64,000 nt of DNA from Paragonimus westermani (lineage: Eukaryota; Platyhelminthes; Trematoda; Plagiorchiida; Troglotrematidae), in contig QNGE01000745.1 in NCBI GenBank assembly GCA_008508345.1, forward strand, positions 64,679-128,678, written 5' to 3'. Numbering within the stretch: position 1 is the stretch's first letter; every line of letters begins with the position of its first letter. The notes below the pieces were generated by a model. That model was not told the DNA's origin. It saw only the letters and a list, made by a program, of their open reading frames with translations, and made no database searches. The position numbers were made by a program, and so were the translations under genes. Of the stretch, positions 11,803-23,400 are shown one piece after another.

Positions 11803-14800
11803 GTGAGTTATTCATTTATCTGTGGTTTTCTCACGGTTGTGTGATTTTAAGGGCAGTTTGACCCACCCAGTACGTTTTGGGCAATATGCAAGGCGAAAAC
11901 TGACCAGACGGAAAAAGGTAACGAGCTAGTTGGAAGCCGGGAGATGGGCGAATTTCCAACTCACCTGGCCCAGGAATAGAAACGTTCCTGAGTTATTGGA
12001 GATCCTGGCACAGTCGGGTATATGTTGCCGTTTACTTGCCAAGGTATTTGTCAAGTAAGGGAGATTAGGACTGTAGAGAGAAGAAATCCCAAAGTAGGCT
12101 GTCTTTAGATGCTGCTTTATACTGTTCAAGCCATTTGCTTGAGATCGCATATTGGTAAAAAGGTATGAGTATGGCAACTCAGAATAGTCGGGCAAAAATC
12201 CTAGGGTATCTATGCATTAGCTCTGCTTTCTTTCCTAGTTATATTTCCTTCTTTGCTAATAGGGGCTAATTTCTAGTTCGTCTACTGATTACATTTTGCT
12301 GTATTTAAACGTTTCGTTACACACTTACATGACAGCAAATGATCAGCATGAACTTCTGGCATGTCACTGTCAATCACAGTGATAGTGACGGACAAAGTTG
12401 GTTCACTGGTGAGGAACGTCTGAGTCAGTCTCTGTGCCAAAGTATCAAGCAAGAAAGATTGCATATTTGTGGGCAAGTGGAAAACACGATTTTATTTCTG
12501 TCCTCTCAAGCTAAAAGTAGTTCAGTGTCACTGACGTTGTCCGCCAAACTCAAGGTACACAAACCAAAAGACAAACGTTGCGGATTACCTCATTTCCATT
12601 TATGACTAAGATACCGAACATGTATAGGCTACTCTGAATAGGTCATGTGCACTGCATTCTGAGGGAGCGTTTGTCACACCGCCTGTCGTTCACTACGGTC
12701 GCTGGCCTTTGGAGGTAGACACAAGGTAACCAGGTGAGGACCTGCTCAACGGTTAGGAGAGCCATGACAGGTTCAGTAAGGAAGGCAGAGAAGTACATTC
12801 CGCTAGGGTGGGGGTGGTACAATCGTCGGCCTCGTTAGGTGGGGACGTTTGCATACATAACAGTGTGTCGCAATCATTGGAGCACTTTTATTTATGACTG
12901 CTCTTCCTTTTTATGATTCTGTGCCCGTTTTTATATGGTATCCTCTGTATACAAATGTACTTACTTTCTAAATTGTCACTTCGTGTAGTACTGTGGGGAT
13001 CACCAACAACCCGAGCCATTGTACACATGAATAGAGCCCACAGCTGAAAATTGCATTTGCGTGCACAAACGTGCACCATCCAGTGTGTGGTGAGACGAAT
13101 GGAATACACTGAGACAGCAAAAATGGTCACGTCTAGTGCTTCATTTCGAAAAAGACTGTCCCTTGGTCACTACGCTCATCATCTAAGAACATGCGATCGT
13201 ATTCAAGAAATTCGCATGAACTGTCGGGTGTGCTGGACATGTGTGAACTTATGGCCAAGTAAAAGCGAAATACAGTTTATGCGATAAATGAACTGATGCG
13301 GTAACGTTGTCTAAGACTCGAAAGTTTTTTCAGTCCGTGCTAACTCAACTGCTACAACGTATTACTGATGAATACCGACCTTCGGGTAAAATCTTCTAAA
13401 TAACCATACCTGGTTACCATAAAAGAGACGGAATTACATAATGATTTGTAGAACGACCGATTAATCTTGCTATAGAGTAAAACAATAGTGTGTGTTTATC
13501 CAAAAAAGATAAGGTAGATAAGAGAACGAGGGAAAGAAAGCATGGCAGACTTGTAGCATCATTTTTACGAACCCATATACGGCATAAATAGGAAGTTGTT
13601 GCTGTAATTAAGCATGTTTATTGTGGTGTCCGTAAATTGAAAGCCACTATGTGTGGACAATTGCTGGTTTAAGCGAGATTTCGTTAAAGTGGTCATTAAA
13701 CCCAATTACTGAGTAAGCCATGTTGATTGTGATCTGATCTTCTTTAGCTGAACGCCACACGGACCCGAACTTTGGATTACATGGCTGCTTGTCTATACAC
13801 CGAGGAAGATAGATGCTACGTGAATTGTACATGCTGTCGTTGAATTTCTCATTCATCATGTCACAATTGGTTAATTATTGTTCAAATGGAGATGTTTCAA
13901 ATAACTGTGGTAAAGTATCTTCGGTTACGGGGTAAGTGCGATCCACAACAGATTGCTACCGCAAGTGTTCAAAATGAGTGCAGTGTCGAACGTTGACCGT
14001 TATTGCCCTCAGTTGAACCTATCTGTGATACTTCTAACACAATAAATACAGTCGGTTTAAGCGGGGTAGGCTGTCAGAACAGAGACTAACCGATTACAAG
14101 TGTATTCACTGTCATACATGTGGTAGACCGATGCGCACGTACGGACCAAGATAGGGCACTTGACACATCTATCGATTAGTAGCAGAGTCGAATCAGTTAC
14201 TGCACTCGGACAAGTGCGAATCGCACAACGTGGCTCTATTTGGTTCATTTTGACACGAAAACAGCATCTCAATTGGAATTAGTTGATTTTGGGACAGAAA
14301 CCACATCTCTCCTGCACTTGGTTGCTAGTGCTGCCAACATTGTATCACAAGATAACAACTAAAGTATCAGATGAGATTGCCGTCTTTCAATGATAAACAT
14401 AGACAGCCAGTACTTCAGTCGGCAGTTTTACACAGAAAACGAATACAAAGATATCGACTAACCTGTTGATTATAGCCCCAAAGTAATGCTTCGTCAACCT
14501 CTCCTTGTTGGAGCAATCATGTCCGTTTGTGGTTCATTTAGTATTGCAACCTGATGATTAACTACTGCAGATTTAGAGGTACACTATTTCAATTGCAACT
14601 TTGTATTGGTATATGCTACATCAAACGGTAAGTCTTTTTTGTCAGTGGTCACCGATTGTGCGATGGGTAACCGTTTTGGTTCATTAGGGTCATATCGACA
14701 CGCCGATGAATTTAATCTAGTATTTAGGAATAAGTATGTGAATAATAATCCAACCGGGTATTCACTAGATTACTGGGTATTGACTATCGAGTTTAGGAGG

Positions 14801-16521
14801 ATGCAGTCACCAAAACGTCGTTCGACATCTTATCAGTTGTCAGGCAACACAGGCTTTCCATATAGGTCAGACCGACTGAGTGATATATTATGTATACTGT
14901 TTGATAAAAACTAATGACTTCATGAAACTTTACCACCACCACCCCCCAAAAAAGAACCGTTTTCGATTTTTAACACTTCTGATGAGATAGTCTTCATGTG
15001 GTGGGGATTACAGCACTAATTGTTTTTACGTATGCTGTTGACAAGCTCCGCAATACGTTCATGTATTATCAACTCCACAAGTTCGGAATTGCTACACATT
15101 CGTCTGTGGTACAGTGTGGAGGTAATGCGTGCTTCTGGACCTGCACTAATGAACGATGGCTGCAGTGAGTTTGGTAGGCCCTGTGACTGAAGAAGTAATC
15201 ACAACACCTAAAACTGTGGATGGGCCGTGACATCAATTTAACCTTCATGGCTGTAGTATTCGCCACCTACCGTCTGCTTCCAACCAGAAATCCAAAAATT
15301 ACTAGTCTGGTGTACATTTCCATTTATCTATGCTAATCTTGTCGTGACCCATATGCACACCACGAAGTTGTCAATATGTCAAGTAACTTATGACTTGCTG
15401 TGTGGTCTGTTTCCATATGTCTCTTCTAAAGTCTGGTGTCATGAAAAGCATTCATGCATATTTGGTCAACTGCTCATCTCAACATCAAACTGATACCACT
15501 GTTGTTGAGCCAGTGAGGATAGGCCAAACTATTTTGTATTAAGTGATCGACAGCATCGTAGCAAAAACTGAAATTTCATACCATTTGAACGACAACGCGT
15601 AGCGGAACCGAGCAACGGAAAGTGGGTCCGTGTAGACTGAGGGTATGATGAAAAAAAGTCACAGCAATGGCAAATCCATCACATACAAGAACATCAACGA
15701 GCAAACCCTTCAATAGGCAAAAATTGGCTTGTAGATGAAGTACAGCGATTGAGTGTGTTTGCTGGTCTATCAGTCTGTACTTAGGGCTTCAAGTCACTAC
15801 TGATCCAACAGCAACCTCTTTCTCATCGTTCATCTTAATTTCATATCTGCTCGGTGTCAATATTGACCTGTCTTCGTGGGCAGACAAATAAACAGGGGGT
15901 GATACCTGCGTGCTGCCCTTTCACGTACGTGCCTCGTCTCTGGACACCCCTCACCATCCGATTCGGATTAGCCTGTCACAGTGACCGAAGCCAAAGGACG
16001 CCTGCGCTTATATATCACTGCAACTGGCTTGCGCTGCACCAATTGCAGTTCCACCAACACACCACATATCCAGTGTAAACCCGAAGGAATAAGACCGGGA
16101 GGTGTGCCAGTGGGGCCTTTCTGTCCAGCCGGCCAATGCTGGTTAGCCACTTGATTGGCTAATAAGGAAAGGAAACTCTTATCTCTCGGAAACTAAACAG
16201 AGAGGCTGCAATGACGAGATCTACACTGAGAAGAAAGATTTTTGAAGTGTAATACAAGAAGCGTTGCAGTATAGGGGTGCAGGTTAGTGCATCCCAGAGA
16301 AGAAAAAAGGATGAAAAGCAAAGTTCTCATTGGACTATGAAAAGCCAGGCAGACAATCCATCATACAATGCACCAGCAAAGCCGGAGAAGAGAATGGGTA
16401 GAAGACCACAGACACTCAGGTTTCTGAAAAGAAGAGCGGATTAATTGTCAATGACCACGATGTTGGCCGATGCAGTCATTAACAGAAGTAGAATAGGTAT
16501 ACCGATTTGACCTACCTGAGC
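11803..16521. other. No gene recognised
   Basis: Short unrelated open frames only. A frame at 12339-12605 (+) contains a serine-rich string and could be an exon ending near a GTACAC, but the evidence is too weak to call. An (ACC)n-like tract lies at about 14931-14946. Confidence 0.4.
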
Positions 16522-16782
16522 CTAGCGTACTCGCCGCCTCTTCGCCGACGGGGTACTATGAGTACGTTGGTGACCTACTAGCCCCAAACGGCCAGCGCAT
16601 TCGCGGCCGCACACATCACAACGCCATATAGTCACGTCACCGCGACCTATGACAGCGATGGTTCCTTTGCGTACCGTACGCTTCCGCTCGTGGCCGCGCA
16701 ATAACTGCCCGTTGAACCTTCCCGCGCCCGCCGGACCGTATTCCTCCAGACCGTTCGGTTCAACGTCAAATCTTCCTAACAC
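16522..16782 (-). pseudogene. LINE pol C-terminal fragment with C2H2 zinc finger
   Basis: An 86-codon frame that follows the previous fragment in a shifted frame. It starts with FDVEPNGLEE, has a basic middle, then C-x2-C-x12-H-x3-H at about residues 54-74 and a basic tail (AKRRRVR). C-terminal fingers of this form are typical of this LINE family and are thought to bind nucleic acid. It is not a separate gene. Confidence 0.8.
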
Positions 16783-17342
16783 CTAAAATCAATATTACAA
16801 CGTGAAAGACTTAACTTCATAACATCCTGGTATCTCCGTTTTTGATCACCGGGGTTTCGCTTACCTGACTTCACTTTTCCGTACAATAGCTGCTTCGGGA
16901 TACGGGCATCGCCCGTCCGACGGACGTGACCGAGCCAACGGAGCGGATTCAGCATCAGCACGGCTTCCACTCCGTCCATATCCGCTCGCCGCAATACCTC
17001 AGTTTTCGGAATCATGTCCGACCACCGAATACCCAAGATGCTCCTCGGACACTGCACATAGAGGCGGCTCAGATAGCTCACGTTCCGCTGATACAATGTC
17101 CACGTCTCACTGCCGTACAGCAGGATGGACAGCACCACTGAGCGGTAAACACACAGCTTGGTGGCCATTTTCAGGCTGTGATTCTTCCAGACACGCCTTT
17201 CAAGACGTCCGAAAGCACCACTAGCCTTCGCCACACGCACTCTCAGCTCATGGTCCACGGACAAATCTGTCGACAAGTTACTATCCAAGTAGCAAAAATC
17301 CCCGCAGCTATTCACAGTGTCTCCATCAGTGCAGGTACACAA
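16776..17342 (-). pseudogene. LINE pol fragment, post-RT region
   Basis: A 188-codon open frame homologous to the region after the RT fingers and palm in LINE polyproteins. The conserved LLYGSETW and RWLGHV segments lie at about residues 75-145. It stops at the CNIDFRC string, where the family normally continues into a VxPxxWE-type segment. That segment is found in the next frame, so a small indel near 16785-16795 separates the two parts. The 5' end is truncated near 17345-17420. Confidence 0.8.
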
Positions 17343-17420
17343 GCAGCATCTCTACCAGGAGAAAGGCTCTCTGAATCACTGATCAGCTGGCACACATTCT
17401 GCAACGGACGACGTGTGCTG

Positions 17421-19024
17421 TAATAGCCGAGGTCGTGAATATGTTATCCACTAATGATTACCAATAGGTGACAGCATTATACAAGCTGCGTCATATTGCT
17501 TTCGGTTTGTTGCGAGAACAGCTAGCTTGAACCGGCAATCCACCCACATCTTGTGATGACTTTGTGCTGACCTCATTATCTGGGGGACGGTTAACTTGAA
17601 ATGTGTGTCATCGATCGTTCATCATTTTGACTGACTGACGTTTGTGGAGGGCGCGGTGTTCACGTGCTTACGTCACCTCTGGCCGTTCAAAGCCTTTAGC
17701 CTGGATATGACGTCATTGTTCAGAGCCAATATATGGTGTGTTTCAATCGATATCACAGGGTTCCTAATCTTGACAAAAGCCGAAAATTCCGAAAAAGCCG
17801 GCAGTATTGCTCTGGTAACTTGTGCCCTTATCGAGCTCCAAATTATTCCAAGACCCCGAGCTTCATGACTGGTTTAATTAAAATGCTTGACACTCTGTAT
17901 GATCAGATGAAGTGTGTTTACTGGATTGTTGGTAGGTGGGTTGGAACTATGTGTTGTAAAAATTGTACAGTAAAAGCTGTGATAAAACAGCAACAGTTTC
18001 CCTCGTCATGACAGTGTAATCTACTGTAGGCTGTGGGACGAATAGGCACGTTCCCTTTTGGACACCTCACTCCTTTCCGAACCACGAGCACTTTTTTCAT
18101 GTCAAACTTTGGCAGTCATACGCCAGTAACTCACGAACCGAAAGAGAGGAAGCGTTGATCCTACTGACTCCATCCATCACACGAACTGGGGAGCTATAAG
18201 AACGTACAGTCCCTCACAAACTTGCTCCGAACAACCGGACCCATAGTTATTACGACGGATGAAGATTTGGTGATCCATATCCTCCCTGCCAACTGAACCC
18301 TCATTCATTGTAGGCTCACAGCCTAGCGATGCTTGGCTAATAACATACGCGGTGCACTCAAACGCTGAAACAATTCTTAGCAAAACAGCTTGTTTCAAAC
18401 GCCTTCGTGTATTCTGTTTTCAACCATTAGTCAAAGTATGAGACACAATTTGATAATTCGTTTATAACTGGGTCTGGCTGGACTTGAGCCTATTTCATTC
18501 CTTCTGAATATAGGCGTCTTGAAACAGGGGGGCAGCCTTCAGGGTATCACAAAGTGGATCTCTCAAGTTCGTGCTCCATCGTCGGATTTGCAACTCAGTT
18601 TCAGTTTACCAAGCATTGCATGCGAAGTTCCTGTATATTGTTGTTGAAAGTGGAATAAACACCCATGATCGTCGGCGAGCAATTACACTTCAAGGTCAAC
18701 AATAGTTTTAAATGTTTTTTCCGTCTAATAAAGGGTCTGAAACCGAGAGATGTTTTGATATGGCCGCTAAAGCCCGTCAAACCGGAAATCATCCACAATT
18801 TTCTTCTGTTTTCGATTGTGGGCTAAGTTCTTTTCGCTAACGTCAAATCCGCTGATTCTCAAGATTACTACCCATTCTGGTTTTATTAGTAATAGACCAT
18901 TTTGAATTGCCAACGTTGCGAACTTTGACTACCTGTAACTTTTAATCAAAAGGTCAAATCTCAGCTCGGTGTGGTCTGTCATCTGCTGACTGAGAAGAAT
19001 CGGATTTGGTTTATATATATATAT

Positions 19025-19078
<54 letters not shown>

Positions 19079-20106
19079 TGCGGAAGGTGAAAATCCGACG
19101 AGCTATTGGGCCATGTGTGTGTGTGTGCACGCAGTAGAAGAGACAAGTTTCTGTCGATTCACATGGTCTCGTCCGGCCCAGTTCGCTTAACTTCTTCGGC
19201 TGTGTTAGTCACTTTCTCATCCGATAATGATCGTCAGACGATCGACCTTCGCATAATGTATACGAAAGTGTGCAGTCGGAGGTGTAGCGAATACAGTGGT
19301 TCAGCCCACAAAATATTTGAGCTGCACTGTTTCGGGTACAGTGAAGATTGATAAGGACAGAAGTTCCGCTTTGCAGTCGTTAGACAGTGTTGATGTTCAA
19401 CACTAAAAATGTAGTTTAGTGAACATGTTAAAGTCTCCAGTTTGCTCCCCCAAGGTGGTGTCCCTTGTCAAGGGGTATTCCATTTCTCCATTGTAAACAT
19501 TTTGTGACCTACAGGCTGGATCCCAGTAAAACATTTGCAGATTACTTGACAGAACATTGGGACACGAATTTCGTTAAATAATAGCTCTCTAATTCTGAGT
19601 TATCTCTCGGAGTTTTGATAGCTGCCAGCCCAGTAAAAAACGGCAAAATAACCAGGTCACTTCTACTTAAGGTTGATAGAAGGTCACGACCGATTACTTA
19701 TCGTTTACCTCCATACACAGGTACTTATTTGATTGATTGTTTGATGTGTTTGATCAGAAGCTGACGGGCGACATAGTGCTCATGTGATTCATGAACTCGA
19801 CCAAGCCTTTTTCAAAACTAACTTCAGCACGTTATCGTACGTGCACTGCAAAGTAACTGTGTGATAACGGACAGTTTGTGGTCCAGTTCTGATAGCCTGC
19901 AAACTATCGGAAAATATCGTTCACCCCGACTTACTTTTTCGAATGCTGATAGGAAATAGGAGGTCAAGTTTACTCTGACTGAGCCATAACGAGACAGAGC
20001 ATGAAGCGATCAGTACCACAAGCACCATGCCATCCTTAGAAAATAATAAACTCATTTCAATCATCTCCAGCTATGGAAACGTGATTCACTTCATAGTGAA
20101 TAGCGT
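17421..20106. other. No gene recognised; contains (TA)n
   Basis: No supported gene. A long TA microsatellite (19012-19075) and a short GT tract (about 19114-19127) are the only structured sequences seen. The right border is the 3' LTR of the gypsy element. Confidence 0.45.
19012..19075. repeat. (TA)n microsatellite
   Basis: About 64 bp of alternating TA with a single interruption (TAAATA) near 19036-19039. Likely polymorphic in length. Confidence 0.95.
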
Positions 20107-20419
20107 TGTTGTGTCCGCAATAGACGCTTGGCCAACAAGTTGGTTTAGTGCGCAAACTTCCGTATAGGTCATGTCAAAAACTAAACCACAAACGTGTACA
20201 CTCATTTGCACGACGGACATGCACTCACATACATTGGGTGACAGTACGTGATCATTCGCCTTGGTGAAAGTTCTCACACATCATGTACACACTGTTTCGA
20301 TAGTCTCTTCTTGTCCGTCGTGTTCGGGGCTTGTCCTTTTGCTCCTGAATGTCCCTTGTGGGTAATACACTACTTGTGAGTAGTATACTACTCACAACGA
20401 AACTGCCTGTTATACAACA
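20107..20419 (-). repeat. 3' LTR of gypsy element
   Basis: 313 bp with the same ends as the 5' LTR. It contains the last codons and stop of the gag-pol frame, plus a perfect 24-bp palindrome (20374-20397). An isolated frame within it repeats the first 58 residues of the long frame because the sequence is duplicated. Confidence 0.95.
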
Positions 20420-23400
20420 CTCCTCCCCCTTCTGAGGTTCCTTGGTTCCTTCGCATTTGTCGACGAATCCTCTCCGATCGACGCGGTGTTTCCTCCCGGA
20501 TTATTGATCTTCTGGTTCGTCGCGCCGGCATCTCGTGCCACGTTGCTAACTCACTGGCGTGCACTCGTTTCGTCTCGCCGTCCTTCTTGATCGTGTATAC
20601 TGGGCCTCGTCTGGATATTACCAAATACGGACCTTTCCATTTAGGCAAAAGTTTTCTTGATCCTGGCCCGCTGGCACCGGTGTTCCGATGGTCTCGATAT
20701 TTCACCCGTTCTCCTAGGTTGAACATTCTAGTCTTGCCGAACCTTTGCCTTGCGGATCTCTCCTTTGTGCGTGCTTGCGATGCTTTCAGATTTCGTTGGG
20801 CTCTTTCTCTTTCGGTTACCAATTCTTTAGTGGAATCAATGCACTCTGGCCATACCCCAATGTCCTGATCCACCGGAAGTCGAGGGGTTCTACCGTACAT
20901 CAATTGAAATGGAGATTTCTTCGTGCTCGCCTGCACAGACGCCCGGTAGGCCAATAACACTAGTGGCAACGCAGACTCCCAGTCTCCTCCTTTGGCTGAT
21001 AACCATTCTTTGACCGTTCGGTTGTTACGCTCAGTTAGGCCATTCGTTTGTGGGTGATACGGCGTCGTTCGGATGCGCTTGATTCCCAGTTGTTGCATGC
21101 GTGTTCGAAACTCATCGCTTTCGAAGCATGGTCCCTGATCCGTCAAGATCGCCTTTGGTACACCGTGGTTTGCTACAATGTGCTTCATCACCATATCTCC
21201 CACCGTAGATGCTTTCTGATCCGGAACGCCAGTCGCTTCGATCCAACGGGTAAAGTGTTCCGTCATGACCAGAACGTACTGGTTACCGCGGGCGCTCAGT
21301 GGAAATGGGCCCATAAGATCCATAGACCAGAGTTCACCGATTTCGGAGACTGGTATTGGTTGTAAGGGCTGTTGGGCTCCCCGATTGTCGCTTTTCAGTA
21401 ACTGACACTGTTGGCATGCAAGCACGTAAGTTGTCACATCCTCTTTCATTTTCGGCCAATATGCTCTTTGTTGCAACAGATCGTACGTCCTAGTGCATCC
21501 GGTGTGTGCCATTTCATGGCAGTCTGCCACCACTTTCCTCCTCAGTTGTCTCGGGATGACTACCACGCACGGGTGCCCAACGCCACGCTGCCATGTCAAT
21601 ACGCCTGCACTGTTTAAGCCAACTCTTTTCCATTGGGATGCGATTATTTTCAGCTCCTCATCCTTAGTATTTGTGGGGATTCTCACGCCTCTTGCCAGAG
21701 CTTCAATCACTTTCCGGAGGACCTTATCTTGACGTTGTAGGCGTACTAGCGTTTGTGGGTCCTGCTCCATTATTAAGCCGTTGACTCCAACGGTCACTTT
21801 GGGGAGTTCGTCGTCTACTTGTGGTCGAGAAAGAAAATCCGCGACGCAATTGCTCAAACCAGGCACATGGTTGATCGTGAAGTCATATTCCTGTAAACGT
21901 AATGCCCATCGGGCTAATTTGCCTCTCGGGTCCCTCGCAGTCATGATCCATTCCAGGGGTTTGTGATCCGTCTCCACGTGGAACTGTTGACCCAACAGGT
22001 ATGGCCTCCACTTGTCCAGTGCCCAGACGATTGCCAAACATTCCTTTTCAATAGTCGAATATTTCTGCTCCGTTGGAGTCAGGACTCTGCTGGCATACTC
22101 GATTACTCCTTCCTTTTGCTTGAGTACTGCCCCAATGCCACGGTCACTGGCATCTGTTGCTACGATGAACGTTTCTTTTGTGTTCGGTAGTTTCAACGTC
22201 AGTTGTTGCTCGTTCATCGCTTGTTGCACTCGCTTGAACGCCCTCTGGGCATCGTCGGTCCATTCAAATTTCTTGTCTTTTCGAAGGAGTTCGTACAATG
22301 GCAATGCAATGGAGTGAAAATTTTTCACGAACCGACTGTAGTACCCCGCTTGACCCAAAAATTGTCTCAGGGTTCGTTTGGAATTCGGAGCCATGGCTTC
22401 TCTAATTGTCAGTATTTTCTCCGGGAGAGGCTTGATTTCGCCTTGACCCACCTTGTGTCCCAGTAACACCACCGATGATCGTCCGAGCTGTGACTTATCA
22501 GCATTGATCCGCAGTCCTGAGTTCTTAATGCGATTCAAGACAGCATCTATATGGGCAGCATGTTCCGATTCCGTGTTGCTGTATATTACGATATCATCTC
22601 CGTATACCGCCACATTATCCAGTCGTTTTACCAGCTGAACCATCAGGCGCCGAAATGTGAAAGGTGCCCCGGATAGGCCAAACGGCATGCGCTTGAACTG
22701 ATACTGTTTTTCGCCTACCGTGAATGCGGTCTTCTCACGATCTGTGGGTTTAATTGGTACTTGCCAGTATCCGGAGCGTAAGTCCAAAACTGTGAACAAT
22801 TTCGCCTGCTGTAGCTTGTCAAAAATATCAGCGACGGACGGTATTGGTACGACTGTATTCTGTGTTACCTCATTCAGCCGTCTAAAATCCACACAAAAGC
22901 GGTACTTCCCGTTGGACTTCTTCACCAGGAGAACAGGCGAGTTGTACGGACTGTTGGCTTCTTCGATAACATCCTCGCTCAGCATGTTCTGTATTTGTCT
23001 CCTCAATTCCTCCTCAAGATGAACCGGTATCCTGCGGGGCCCGTGAGGTCGAAATGTTCCGGTTGTTGGTATTTCATGGGCAATCCAGTTGCAAAATCCG
23101 TACGGATCATCGTCAGTCGTAAATACTTCCGCGTATTTCTCGACCGTGGACTGGAGCAGGGGGGCTGTGCAACTGGGGGTTTTAACCTTGCGTACTTGGT
23201 TGACGCTATCCTTTCGCTGTCCTATGAGCGTCAGGGAGCCATACTTGGTTGACAACTTCTTGAGCTTCAAGTCAATCACGGCATCTGTTGCAGCGAGGAA
23301 ATCGGCTCCGAGTATCGTTTGCCTGGTTTCTGGGGACACAATGAAACGGTGCTTTACGATATGGCCGCCGATACGTACCCCACATTCTTTCACACCGTCA

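Larger units (their letters stand above)
16522..17420 (-). mobile_element. Non-LTR retrotransposon, 5'-truncated pol 3' end with C2H2 finger
   Basis: Two consecutive - strand frames give the C-terminal part of a LINE polyprotein. The first (17342-16776) has the post-RT region: YLDSNLSTDLSVDHELRVRV, LLYGSETWTLYQRN, RWLGHVRRTGDARIPKQLLYG, GKRNPGDQKRRYQDVMK. The second (16782-16522) continues it in another frame and ends with a C2H2 finger (CDVCGRECAGRLGLVGHQRTH). That order is standard for a widespread animal LINE family. The catalytic RT core is absent, so the copy is 5'-truncated. The coding sequence is otherwise little decayed, which suggests a fairly recent insertion. Confidence 0.85.

Noticed and set aside
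13360..13395. Hammerhead core (CTGATGA with CCGA/TCGG helix)
   Set aside because: The required GAAA after the helix is absent.
20086..20277. Separate 63-codon gene on the - strand
   Set aside because: It is the LTR copy of the start of the gag-pol frame.
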